Below, in pieces: positions 1 to 12,400 of a stretch of 64,000 nucleotides of DNA. This DNA is from Nematostella vectensis (Eukaryota > Cnidaria > Anthozoa > Actiniaria > Edwardsiidae), in assembly GCF_932526225.1 (NCBI RefSeq), contig NC_064039.1:7563459-7627458 (forward strand), read 5' to 3'. The position numbers and the translations under genes were made by a program. Numbering within the stretch: the stretch's first letter is position 1; every line of letters begins with the position of its first letter. The notes under the pieces were generated by a model, which was given only the letters and a program-made list of their open reading frames with translations, did not search any database and had not been told where the DNA came from.

Positions 1-660
1 ATAAGTCTTCAACCTGTCAATCAAAACAATGTGTCTCAAAATGTGTCATGTCATGGAACCACGATTACATATCTCAACCTGTCAATCAAAACAATGTGTC
101 TTAGAATGTGTCATGTCATGGAACCACGATTACATATCTCAACGTGTCAGTCAAAACAATGTGTCTCAAAATGTGTCATGTCATGGAACCACGATTACAT
201 ATCTCAACCTGTCAGTCAAAACAATGTGTCTTAGAATGTGTCATGTCATGGAACCACGATTACATATCTCAACCTGTCAGTCAAAACAATGTGTCTTAGA
301 ATGTGTCATGTCATGGAACCACGATTACATATCTCAACCTGTCAGTCAAAACAATGTGTCTCAAAATGTGTCATGTCATGGAACCACGATTACATATGTC
401 AGCCTGTCAATCAAAATAAGGTGTCACACATGGGTCACGCAATGGAACCCGGAGATATATGTATTTACGCTACCAGAAATAAACTAACATACGTCAACCT
501 GTCAATCAAAACAAGGCGACACATGCGTCGCACATTGTAACCCGGAGTTATATGTCCTCACGTTACCAGAAATACAATAGCATACGTCAACCTGTCAATG
601 AAAACAAGGCGACACATGCGTCGCACATTGTAACCCGGAGTTATATGTCCTCACGCTATA
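1..660. repeat. 65-bp minisatellite with degenerate 93-bp extension
   Basis: A core motif containing GTGTCATGTCATGG recurs at about 41, 106, 171, 236, 301 and 366, a strict 65-bp period. From about 430 to 660 the motif degrades into a related longer unit, in which CGTCAACCTGTCAAT recurs at 492 and 585 (93 bp). Open frames through it exist only because the unit lacks stops in some frames; they show no codon constraint. The array probably continues left of the window. Confidence 0.9.
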
Positions 661-2608
661 AAATATAGGATTATTTGCCATAGTATCACACTTGACACCA
701 GACGGCGTCTTCAAATAATAAACAACTACCATTAAAAGTCGAGTTTTGCATTTCAATGCAAGCTGCTGTGAAAAAAATGTTCGCCTATTTTTTCGTGTTC
801 CTGAAAATCTGCTACGATTTAAGAAAGTTATTTTTTGGCGTTTTGATGTCGTGAAATATTGATGAACTGTGTTACTTTGACTGCGTTGCAGTTATTACTT
901 TTCAAGATGAATTTACATATTGCTAAATTATTGATCAAGAACAGTGTTCTTATCGCTTCAATTTTTCAAAAAAGAATTTCCCTCCAATGTTTGCATCATT
1001 ATTATTGTGATCGAATATTATCTTTAAAAAGTTTTTTTTATGGTCGACTAAACTATATATAAAGCATAGCTTCAATGATTCCAAAAATAAATTAATAAAA
1101 CTTGAAGATGAAATTAGATTAACTCAAACTAAAAAATGTGCTTCGACAGTAGTATAGGTTTAAGCTATTTTTTTGCCATAAATGTGGTTACCAAAAATTG
1201 TCAGGTATTTCGTATAATGTATAAATCGAATGAAATGTAATTCATTTTTCGTTATCTTTGTGCTATTGTTTTTAGTCATGTTATTTTTGTTTCTTACCAT
1301 CGAAGCATCCAATTCTTAGATCAAGCTGTCAAACGTCATAGAAAAAGTCAAAATCTTGAAAAGTCCCACAAGCCCACAAGCCAGAGCCTATTTCTATTCA
1401 GACTCAAAGTCACTGTACCCATTCGTACAATACCTCAAGCATACAAGCCAAACACTTGACAAATATGAACAATAAATTCAATTACTATATATGATTCACT
1501 GATTTCGAAATAAGCGTATGACTTACCCGTTTCTCTTGCACCTTATTATTCTCCGAAGTCATTGGTGTGATTTTCTGAAATCGTCAACGGTTCTCTGCCA
1601 GGCGTTTTGACTCCGATTCGATGTTAGACCTCGCGACGGGAAGCCAATAACTTCATATATCTAGTGGAGTTCTTTGAAAGGTTTTAAATGCTGGTAATCG
1701 CCGGAGTACTGATTTTTATCTTACTGAGTATGCCCAGTTGGTTGGTATGGCTCATCAGAAAGTGATTCTTAATTACATGGTTCTGTGGTCCACTACTCTG
1801 GCGATTGAATGACTATGCGCTGTGGTTGGTGGCATTTCTCATTTGCTGTGAGCGAAACAAATTTGGCGCGCGCTGTTTGTTCGTAGATATTGAATAAAAT
1901 AATTTTAACAATTCTAAATATAATAAAAAATAATGAAAACAACAAAAACAAACAACAGCATAAAACTGTTAAATAAAGTAACAAATATCAAATAAAGTTT
2001 CAATCCAAAAGTCCCTCGTTTTTTTGTTGGTGATATCGTCCATCTTGTCCCACGCGGTCCATTAAAGAAATTATACACCCTTGACTTCGAGTCTTATTGT
2101 CAAATTTTGACAAAACAGTTAGACCTAAAAAACTTTGGTGTTTTTAGACTCCGGTATCTATAGAATCATGCCATTTCCACTAGCTCCATTCAATCTTAAT
2201 TGTTTTCCATTTCTATCTTAATTTTGCAATTTGAAGTACAAACCTGAAAATCAAATAGAAGGGCGAGACGAGCTCGCAAATAAACAGTTTACGAATCCAT
2301 TGAGTGATTTTACTGCTTACATTATGTTATTGATGTCTCGTAGTAGCGTAACCTCTTAAACGTGATAGGCTGTAAGTAATAAAAACACTTTATTAAGCCT
2401 CAACCTTGGATGAATCACTGCTTGTAGGAAAACGCTTTCACCATCTTCCGGTGAATAGAGTTTTGTGCATTACGAGTTCCCTTCGGCCGCGGAGCTGGGC
2501 CCCGTGCGCACATTTTTTAGTACTTTTAGCACACGTAATTTTGATTATCTTTGAACACCTTTGGAGCGTAGCGCACACTGTCAATCTGTTATAACCAGTG
2601 CCGTTTGT
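661..2608. other. non-coding stretch, no gene recognised
   Basis: AT-rich sequence with only short uninformative frames. I see no domain, RNA gene or clear terminal repeats here. One very short ATG-to-donor segment on the minus strand near 1527-1562 is discussed among the rejected items. Confidence 0.5.
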
Positions 2609-2760
2609 GCCGTAGCAGACCTCGAAATATTTGAGGGGCACAATACACAAATGAAGAAAATATTTTGGGGCACGGCCACGCCCCTACTGGTCATTTCCCT
2701 ATAATTCTTGAAAATATTGGTGGGACACGTGCCCCTAGTTCCCCACCCCTTGCTACGGCC
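2609..2760. mobile_element. short MITE with GCCGTAGCA ends
   Basis: The left end reads GCCGTAGCAG and the right end TTGCTACGGC, an inverted pair about 150 bp apart, with GC-rich near-terminal sequence (GGGGCAC, GTGCCCC). Relatives with the same end style lie at 4856, 38284 and 57762. Non-autonomous, no ORF. The target-site duplication is not clear. Confidence 0.55.
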
Positions 2761-3671
2761 CTGATATTTCGAAATCGAAAAAAAACATAAGACTACAGGA
2801 ACGCTGTTTTAAAATAAGAATTTCACCCAAACTGAACTTCTTTTATTTTGACCATCTAAAAAGCCATTAATAATAAGGGTTTATTGGAAGTCTTCTCATA
2901 GAGGGTCACAAATATTGTTTATTTTCTTTATTATTTTATTTTTGATAAAATAAAAATAAAGTGATTGCTAACATTTTTAGCTTAAAGCTTTACAGTTCTG
3001 TCTTGATATCTCGAACCCGCATTTCTTAAAACATTCCGCCGCAAAGTGAGAGCAAACGTATTTTCACACATCTGGGGTTCAGTAAGCATCCCCACACCTT
3101 CTATCCTGTCATCTAAATTCGCGCTCGTTCATAAATTCTCGCGCTATTCAAACTCATCGATCGGCCAAACTTTCGATGGTAAGAATCAAGAGGGACCCCA
3201 ATCTCTCATCATTTATCGCTTATGCAGCGAGGTTTTCCTTTTTTTCGGTAAAAGGAACCCTTTCTGCAGTGTTATTTTTAATATGTAAAAAAAACGATAT
3301 CACCATCATTATCAACACAACCGTCACCAACAACGACTTTTATTGCCACACAAATTATACATCTATTTAAAATAGAGTTGCACCCGCGAATCAATGTATC
3401 ATCACCCGCACTGGCTCATGGGTAAAGTATAAATGGCTGAATCCTGGTCTTTGAACGCCGTGTGAATAGGTCCATAAACAAGAATGCTAAAGCTTTCTAA
3501 ACCAGAGTTTTTTTTAAGCTTATTATTATTTTTTATGAAGCCTTTCGGGTTATAAGACGTAAATTCTCCGAGTGCAACCTTATTAGAAACAGGTGTATAA
3601 TGATATATTATATAACTTTTAAGGACATAAAATAATTTTTAAGGACATTATTATATAATAGTCCTTAGGAT
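2761..3671. other. non-coding stretch, no gene recognised
   Basis: AT-rich intergenic sequence. Frames of 60-80 codons around 3046-3370 overlap each other in different phases and carry no recognisable motif, so I do not call them genes. Confidence 0.5.
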
Positions 3672-3794
3672 AAGTTCAAACGTCATTTTATCCATGAGCC
3701 GTATTCAATGCAAGTGTATCGAGTCGATTGCTTCATCTTCATCTGCATACATTTGCATTGAATACGGCTCATGGATAATACTACGTTTGAACTT
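3672..3794. mobile_element. palindromic MITE, copy 1
   Basis: The left arm begins AAGTTCAAACGT and runs through CATGAGCCGTATTCAATGC. The right arm is its inverse, ending ACGTTTGAACTT at 3794. The arms are about 40 bp around a centre of about 40 bp. A second, more diverged copy follows within 70 bp. Confidence 0.7.
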
Positions 3795-3862
3795 AGCCTT
3801 AATAAAGCATATGTCCACAAATAATTATTAATTAACTTATCTTAAATAAACACCCTTAGACT

Positions 3863-3995
3863 TAGTTCATACGTTGTATTATTTATTTGCTTTATTCAAT
3901 GCAAATGCATGCAAATGAATCAAGTCGATTAGTTTCATCTTCATTTGCACCATTTGCATTGAATACGGCTCATGGATAATACGACGTTTGAACTT
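3863..3995. mobile_element. palindromic MITE, copy 2
   Basis: Same family as the element at 3672. The right arm (TTGCATTGAATACGGCTCAT, then ACGTTTGAACTT) is nearly intact, while the left arm is degraded. The DNA around the pair (CACCCTTA, ATGTCCACAAATAAT) is itself repeated near 4160-4210, so the pair may have arisen by local duplication rather than two insertions. Confidence 0.6.
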
Positions 3996-4855
3996 AACCT
4001 TATATGGTAAATAAAACTACCATTTATTCAACTGTTATTTAGGTTGAATAAATAATTATCACCATCACCATCAAACTATTTTGCCACACAAAACAAATGA
4101 TAAATTATATAACTTCGAAGAACATAACTCATATAACATATGACATATGTCCATAGAGAAGCATAAGTCCACAAATAATATAAAATTTAGCTTTTAAGTA
4201 AACACCCTTACATGGTTAATAAGGGTATTATTTATTTCACTGTGATTTAGGTACAATGAGTGGGCCTTTTCACAGAATGGCTATTGAGCCGGTGAGCCAT
4301 TCATAATCAAGCATGCGTCTTTTGAATAAATTACCTGTCTCAACCAACATAATTCGAAACAATCGTTTGGTTTAAGCTGCAGTTGCTTTTAGAAATCAAG
4401 AAAAGCAGCTAAAGGAGAATTTCTAGGTGACCAAAGGCTGGCGCGTTTTTTTTTACCAAGTGCCTCTCAAGCAACCCTTCAACCAATTCGCATAAAATTC
4501 TTAGTGAGATGAAAACAGCTGGAATAGCAATTTCAGGCGGAATCGGGCAGCAAACACATTAGTAATTTCATGCACGGTCCAAGTACGACTGTTCAATTCT
4601 TATTTTTTGAAAAGGCTCACCCAAGACAATGATCCAGTTGTACACTCCTAACGATCATGGTTAGTAGAGGAAGCCACTACTATGTAATGATGGACTCCTA
4701 GTTTATCAAAATAAGTTATAAGTTTTTTTTAAAAACGTATCTAAAACATTTTTAATTCAAATTGTTTATTTACTTTACTATCTATCAAATATACTATTAC
4801 TTTACTATCCTTTTACCCATTAATTTTTTATGTATTTAAAGAGAGCTTGCCAAAC

Positions 4856-5006
4856 AGAGCCGTAGCAGGGGTGGGGCGCTGGGCCACTTGCCCCTAATAT
4901 TTTAAAAGATTCTTCGTGGTTGTGTCCAAAACATTTTCTTTATATTCCGCATCTTGCCCCGTCCCCCACCTCCCCTCCCTTAATATTTCGAGGCCTGCTA
5001 CTGCTC
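4856..5006. mobile_element. MITE, AGAGCCGTAGCAGG ends
   Basis: Terminal inverted repeats AGAGCCGTAGCAGG and CCTGCTACTGCTCT (one mismatch) bound a GC-rich 150-bp core. The same element sits at the orthologous place of block C (57762-57862). It therefore predates the block duplication, and block B has lost it by a deletion. Confidence 0.65.
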
Positions 5007-5086
5007 TGCTAATGAATACGAGATTCCTTACAGATTGGTCAAAAGCTTCCCGTGGTCAATACAAAAACAGAGAGGTAGTTATACAG

Positions 5087-5186
5087 CATCATCGGGGATC
5101 CAGGGCGTCGCGGAGATCGGGCACACAGGGAGCGCGGCGCGGAGCGTGTGCCCGATCTCCGCGACACCCTGGCTTCCCAGAAGATG
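5087..5186. mobile_element. 100-bp foldback element with 9-bp TSD
   Basis: Two arms of about 40 bp (left starts CATCATCGGGGATCCAGGG, right ends CCCTGG...GAAGATG) are inverted copies with a few mismatches, including a 26/27 match over the inner arm. The centre is about 20 nt. It is flanked by GTTATACAG (5078-5086) and GTTATGCAG (5187-5195). Block C has the uninterrupted site near 57935, so this is a real insertion in block A. A 9-bp TSD would fit Mutator-like or Merlin-like transposases; the family is not proven. Confidence 0.75.
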
Positions 5187-5199
5187 GTTATGCAGAAAA

Positions 5200-6457
5200 G
5201 ATGATAATAATAACACGTAGCTCTAGTTTAGCTTAATTGAGAAAACTTGGTGGTCAATGCGACCTACCCTCAATGCATTGCATTGGGTAGTTTTTCAATT
5301 AATCAAAACACTTCCTAGATAATGTCATGTTTATAGCCGAACGCGTTGTTGCGTAACCGCCGATAACGCCAATCTATTTCTCGTCTGGGGATAACGCGTA
5401 GTCAATTATACCACCGTGACCAGTCAACCCCCTTGCTGTGTGCAGTCAAATGGTTTATGATGCGACATAGTCCAGTCAATCTACGCAAATTTATAGCCTT
5501 ACCAAAACGTAATAGCAACACAAACAATTTTCCTATTAAATGATAAGAAAAGGCATCCCAAAAGTTTTCTTGGAGGAACATGGTTAAATTTAGCCTTCTT
5601 TTTTCATAAATTTTACTACAGGGTACCCGGGTCGCGTAAAAAGCGATAATAAAAAAACAGTTTTCTGTCTTGAATTTGATAGAGCCTTGGCCGCACTGCC
5701 ATGCAAAGTAAGAAAAAGGAAATGTGCATTGATTTATTCGTTTTCCTCTCTTTTAAACACATAATAGTGTTTTTTTATTTTTATTTTGGTTGGGGGCTCG
5801 CGAAACGAAAAAATTAAATCGATAATGCTAGACGGATTAAACAGCAAACTTTGTATGGCTTTTGTGAGCAGTTAATGTATCACTCAATATCTATGCAATA
5901 TCTATGTATCATAGATTTTGCATTTTTGCATGCTATGGTTGAGTCGTGGTTAAGTGCCGTATTCTTATTGTTGTTGGATACCCTGTTGTGAAGCGAAGGG
6001 GGGAAATGATGTAAGTTTGTTTTTTGAAAAATAAATTGACCTTTGTACCAAAATTCAGAATAAAATATTCAATCGATATAACGACTTTACAATCTCAGTT
6101 AATATCTATTAAATGATAATTGGGCACCCTGTGGGAAAATGGCGAAAACTTTGATCGAAATTTCCCCCCACGAGAACTTTGGAGAACTTTTTGGAAGTTA
6201 ATAAGAACATACTACTCTGTCATTTAAGAGCAATATTTCTTGTGTTGCAATAACGTTTTGGTCAAAAAACTTGATTGACTGGACTAACAGTGAAACCACG
6301 AAAGCCATCGATTGGTTTAGACAGTTTTTGACGTGGTCACACAACAACGAATTGGGCTATTACTTTGACCTTTGTTTTACAATGACCTGGACCTGATTCC
6401 TGCGACATACGCTTTGTTATCTACTTACGTAGCTGAGCCTGCGATGAATACTAGTCA
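5200..6457. other. 3' flank of MCT-A, non-coding
   Basis: AT-rich DNA without a recognisable gene. The part up to about 5260 matches block C. The segment close to the MCT-A stop codon resembles the 3' flanks of MCT-B and MCT-C. No clear polyadenylation signal was assigned. Confidence 0.5.
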
Positions 6458-9400
6458 TTACGATCCTTCTTCAGTGACCGTTGGAAGACTGGGCATCAGC
6501 ATCGGTGTATCTGACTCTGCTGGCGATTCTTCTTCAGTGACCGTTGGAAGACTGGGCGTCAGCATCGGGGTATCTGCTGACTCTGCTGGCGATTCTTCTT
6601 CAGTGACCGTTAGAAGACTGGGCGTCAACATCGGGGTATCTGCTGACTCTGCTGGCGATTCTTCTTCAGTGACCGTTGGAAGACTGGGCGTCAGCATCGG
6701 GGTATCCGCTGGCTTGACACTCACATCGGCTTGAACCTCTTCTATTGGTTCAAGGGCATTAAGCGGTGCATGCTCAGGCGAGGGAGTTTCCTGAAAAGAG
6801 CTTTGCCGAGATATCATCGATCCTGGCCGCCTTAGAGATCCAGGCCGCCTAAGAATCGAACTATGCAGAGACAGAAAAGATCCCTGACGAGACGGTGGAT
6901 GGGTTCCGAAAACAGACAAATCAACCGCACTAAGGGCATCCAGGTCAAGTCGACTGTTGTACGAAGACACATCACGATAATTATCGTCACCGATGATTCC
7001 GAACATTCCCACGAAGCTGGAAGATCGACGCGAGATCACCGACTCTGTATTCGAGTCGAGCCTTGCCCGAATTTTTGCGAGCATCATCTCTCCCGGCGAG
7101 TTGAACCCGAGCAGCTCAGCGAGCTTCTGTTCGTCAACAATCGATGCCGTCTCGGAAGAATCATCATAGTTGAGGAGTAACTTCTCAAGACTCGCGCGAT
7201 GGGCACGTGAAAGTCGCGGGATGAAGGTCATGACGGCGGCACCAGTCAAGGACAAAGAAGCGGCCAGATAATAGACGGCGTTATACGAGCCGAGGCTTTC
7301 ATACATCAGCCCTAAAAACAACACATCGATTAAGCGGTGAACAATGCTAGAAGGGGGGGGGGGGGTGAATAGGGGTATGAAAATCCGCCGATCCGCTACA
7401 TTTTCGGGGCAAATTCGTGGACCCGCAGATATTTTTAGATCCGCATGGTATGACAGATAAACAATAGCATCGATTGAAATTCATTTAAAATCCGAAATTG
7501 GACCGTCAAAGCATCCAAAATCCGAAATCCGCGCCCAAATTGTCGACAGATCCGTGATCCGCCGTATTTCCGAAATCCGCCAATCCGCTAAAATAATCAT
7601 CAAAATCCGTAATCCGCGAGCATTTCAGGAGCAAATCCAACGATCCGCGAACCTATTCACCCCCTCCCCCTAAAAAATCATACATCAGCACTGGGACAAC
7701 ACAATGTCCAAGGGTTAGGAAGGCTTGTTGCATAAGTCCAAAATATCATCAGTTTAATGTCTCAAATATTTGTGTGCCAGGTAAGGAAGGATGCAAGATG
7801 CAAATGAATTTTACGTACAACATACCTGCAACAGGGGGCCCAGCAGTCATTGGTATCGCAACCACACAATACATACTACCAATGGCGGCAGCCATCATTT
7901 CTTTTCCGGCGATATCTCTGGTCACGAGTGCAAGCAAGACTCCAGATCCGCTATCTATGAACCCATGGAGCAAAGCATAGGTGAGCAGGCCTGGGAAGGA
8001 GCGCAAGAACGGGAAGATGCAGGCCCCAATAGCGATGACAACTAGAGAGGCTTGGAGCAAATAAAGCCGGTTCACCCAGCGCACATCAGCAAGCCTCCCA
8101 AACGCGATCTTGCCAACAGTCCCACTGATACACATAAGGCCAACCATGAGACTACCCTGAGACGGGGGGATCCCTCTGAGCTTGGCAATCTGGACCTAAA
8201 GACAAGCAAGGAAATTTATAATAAGTCTTATGCTGCATTCACACCAAAACCATGTTTAGTTAAACAAGGGTTTTTTTTTGCCTGATAACTTGCCAAGTTT
8301 CTCATTGTGTTGAATTCTTACTAGTTAAATGATCACTTTGTAACATGTACAACACAGTATATTCAGGTTTGTTCTTGGTTCTGTCTTCTCTTGCATGAGA
8401 TTTAAACTAATTTAGTTAAACCACATTTTAACCTGGTTTAACTGCTGGTGGGAATGCGGTATTAGCTAGGTACAATGACCAATGACGCATGGCATCATGG
8501 GTAGTTTTGGACAAATTAATACACTAAGTGCCTAGTCAAGGCAAATAGGGAAGTAATCTTTGTCTCTCTATTTTCAATGCTCTGTCAGCAGTGCACTGAA
8601 ACCAATAATTACTTTTCATTACAAATGGCCCTTATCATCAGCTTGACTCTACCCCCTTTCTTGCTACAATCATCTAAATCATGGCTGCCCAATTCAAAAG
8701 CATCCACTTACCAAATATATGTATGGAATAAAGACAGCAAAAAACACCAGACCAAGACTAAAAGTCCACAATACAAATGCCTTGTTTTGCCAATGAAGCC
8801 CAGGCTTGACAGCATAATAACATTTCCGTCTTAAGGGTATGCGCTCATAATTCCTATCAACATTCTCATCTATCATCATCTCTTCATCACCACTCACTGT
8901 AGGGTGGTACACAGAGCTTGCCAGAACTCCAATGACAGCTGCAACAGCCATAGTCTTGAATCCAGCATGTACACCATATAGTGAACACATTTTGCCTAAA
9001 AGAAGGCTAAAGGCCATGGAGCCACACCCTGAACCAGCCAAGACAAATCCATTTGCATGTGATAGTTTATCAGTGAAGTATTGCATGAGTACAAATAGAG
9101 AGGAGAAATACATCAAACTGAAGCCAAATCCACCCATAAACCCAAACGTGAAGTACATGGGTATAATGCTTGACATATATGATGTTATGAGTGATGCCGT
9201 CATGAATAGAAGGCTGCCTACACATGCTATAATACGGCAGCCAAACCGCTCACACAGAGCAGCAGACACAGGGCCACAGAAGTATGTCGTACCAATGACA
9301 AAGGAGCCGACCCAAGCTGAAAGACAAAGTTGTGTTAATATGTTGATCAACCCAAATACAATTCCTATTTGCACTCTTAGTACAGTGGAAGCCACTCGAG

Positions 9401-12400
9401 AAACTACCTTAAATAATGCAGCATTATTTATTGGAGAGCAAATTGTCTCAGTTACCCTGCAAAATCCAGAAACATTGCTGGTATTTCCAGAATATTCAGA
9501 ATCTTACTAGGTAAGATTTAGGCAAATAGCAAGAGGTGGGTACAGGGGGGGGGGGGGGGGGGGTGGATGCGCAACCCATCTCATTTTATCAACCAACTTA
9601 ATAGTAAAATTGCAGAATATTTTAATAATTAAAATATTTTTCTACATGATATTATGTGACTGTGAATTTTCCTTCAGCAAATACTGGCTAAAAAGCTGAA
9701 ATCACTATATCATATACCTATATAACAATGGTGGATCCAAGGAGCCTCCCTACCTCCCTCCCCCCCCCCCCCCCCCCCCTGTAGCAGATACTGGCTACAT
9801 AACCAAAATCACCAGCATAGACATGACATTGGTGAAATACCTCCCCCTCATGCTTTGCATGAGTCCCACCTAATTTCACTGATGTCTACATGCAAAGGGT
9901 GGTAAGGGATAGTTTTGTGAATCACAAACTGCCTTTTTGTTTAATATGAATCACGAAAGAGGGGAAATGAAAAGCATGATTGCCATCATGGCTGTGATTC
10001 ATAATGGCAAATTGGCTCAGCATCAATCATGATCTTTGCCCTTTAAAATCTGTGAATTGTGATCTCTTTGTGATGACATGATTTTGTTGGACTCATAGAT
10101 CCTGCAGGGACCCCCCTTACCTCCCCTGTACATGGTTAATGGGACGTCATTACTTTTAAGCTTTCCTTGTTTTTAAAAAAAATATAATATAGATGTTGAG
10201 TTTTATCCTAAGGACTATTTTTCTCATCAACAAATTTTTGCCACCAACAAATACTGCAAATACTAAACACTTATTATTGATTTTTCACAAAATTAAAACA
10301 CTACAAATATGAGGACAATTAATGTTTAAAAAACTGATTTATGGCAAGAGCTGATCTCATTAGCGAGAATTTTTTGTTGCAAGCCTCAGTCATTAATTTA
10401 CTACATAATCCCAGCATTCAACTTCAGTAACCTTAGGTAAATAAACTATCATGTTTTACTTTATCGAAAACAGATAATCAACTTGAGTGACGAGGGTGCA
10501 GTTTGAGTAACATTCTGACTATAGAAGGGGGGGGCTGCCTCTTCCCCCTCCCCCAACTAATTTTGGCCCTGTAATGATATATGTTACAAGTTATATGTCA
10601 TTTATTTAACATACAACATGCCTTAAAAGGGTAGCCATAAAGCAATGGTTCATTTCAATGCGTAGCATTAATAAAAGATACAAACTGATCATCCGTTCAA
10701 TTTTATATCACTAGAAACACATTTTATAACCATTATCAAGTGGTATAAAGTGACTAGACATCAGCAAAAATTGATAACTAGTCATACACAACTCTATGAT
10801 ATCAGACTTTTATAGAAAATTAAAAATAAAGCTGTAGCGATAGATTTTAATAAATAAACAATTGATTGCAGTTATAAATGCACTTTTATGAACTGGACAA
10901 GTATGGGAAGTAACTTTCCCTGGGCGGGTTTTGGGGGTGAGCCCACCCCTTTTCAGCGGTTGATGGTTGAGAAGTCTCTCAGTTTCGGCTTCCAGTTTAC
11001 AAAGGGAATGTTTGAAGAAGTCTCGTCTCCTCCCGGTATGTCAACAAGAATTCTAAGCTTTCTTACTGAAAATAGATGAATATTTTTGTTGAGAACTTTA
11101 CGGAAATTAAGCAAGAAGAAAATAACTTTTACAAGATTTTTGAGGAATCTTTAAAAAAAGTTCGATATTTAGAACTTTTACTTGATAATGGTACCTTTTT
11201 AATAAATGGAAGAGGCAGAGACTCTTTGTGAGTACAGAGCCTTATCTAATGTTAATTGATAACAAGCACTACATCTGTCAAATTGTTGTTGTCTTACACA
11301 AGCGTGACACTGTACTCTATGAATATACTGTTGCGCTTGAAATTGGGTGTTATGAAACTCCATTTCATTCTTTGAGAAATGTTGAGAAAAAAATAACAAC
11401 TCTCTTTATAGTCCTTCCACTCCTTATTTTGAGATTCATTTCCTTATTCTCGAAAACTAACTTCAATCATTTGTGGAAGCGACTGCACGCATTGCATTAT
11501 TTGACCTTTTAAAAGCAGACAGAGCAGTCTCTTTTTCACAACTCTATTTTAGCAATAGAGCACGTGAATGCAACAGTCCTTACTTGAGTCAGAAAATCTT
11601 TTGTTACCCGTCACATGATGCTCTTGACAAGTGAATAGTGTTAACCTTTTCATTACTATTACGCCCTGAGGCGCCTTTAAAATATAGGCCCAACTCCAAA
11701 ACATGAGAAATGCAAACCAAACATCACCAGACCCGGATACTCATGGATTCCTCCAAGGCATAGACGACCTTCAAAAGCGCATCCAAGCAATGTAATAGAA
11801 TTGACTCTATTGTCAAAATATCAACCTTGATTTCTGACCAATTTGTAAACAAATGCTTAAACCTGAAAACATTTCTTACCAAAAAAGACACAAAATTCTG
11901 AACTACAAATAGACAAGCAAACACAGATCAAGTCACAAATAGATACAGTACCTTTATTGTGCTCTGTCAGGTCCCATTTTACAGCCATCAGCCACAAAAA
12001 TCAATGCTAAAACCTCTATTAGAGTCACCATCTTTAGGCTAAACTGCATGCCTGCACTGCATCATGGGAGTCTTGGAAACACCTTGACAGAGGGACGGGA
12101 AAACTCCTCACCCATAATCATAACAGTTTTTTTATAAATCTCTTTGCTCTAAAGCCAAACAAAACATTTTTCCAGGTCCAAGGAACCAAGAATAAGCCTG
12201 AAAACAATTTTTGAACAAGATTGGGTAGCAAAGATAGTCCACATTGGAGAGTATGAGGCCATTCACTAGAAAATTCCTATCTCACTCGGTGAAGCCCAAA
12301 CAAGGAATTATCCCACTGAATCAACCTCAGCGTGCAAACATCCATAAGCACAGCATTAATTATGCCCAAATAGACTTTATGATGTCCTAAGGCACTCTCC

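Noticed and set aside
29-540. Cysteine/histidine-rich frames in the 65-bp repeat
   Set aside because: All frames are translations of a minisatellite; the 65-bp period is not a multiple of three and rotates through frames.
1527-1562. Possible 12-codon first exon on minus (MTSENNKVQEKR before a GTAAGT donor)
   Set aside because: Too short to support alone, and the rest of the putative gene would be outside the window.
5035-5236. Arginine-rich frames around 5100
   Set aside because: They read through the GC-rich hairpin element and are not conserved at the empty site in block C.
8932-9510. Long plus-strand frame opposite MCT-A exon 2 (also at 50363 and 61251)
   Set aside because: Conserved only because it mirrors the conserved exon; shadow of the real minus-strand coding sequence.
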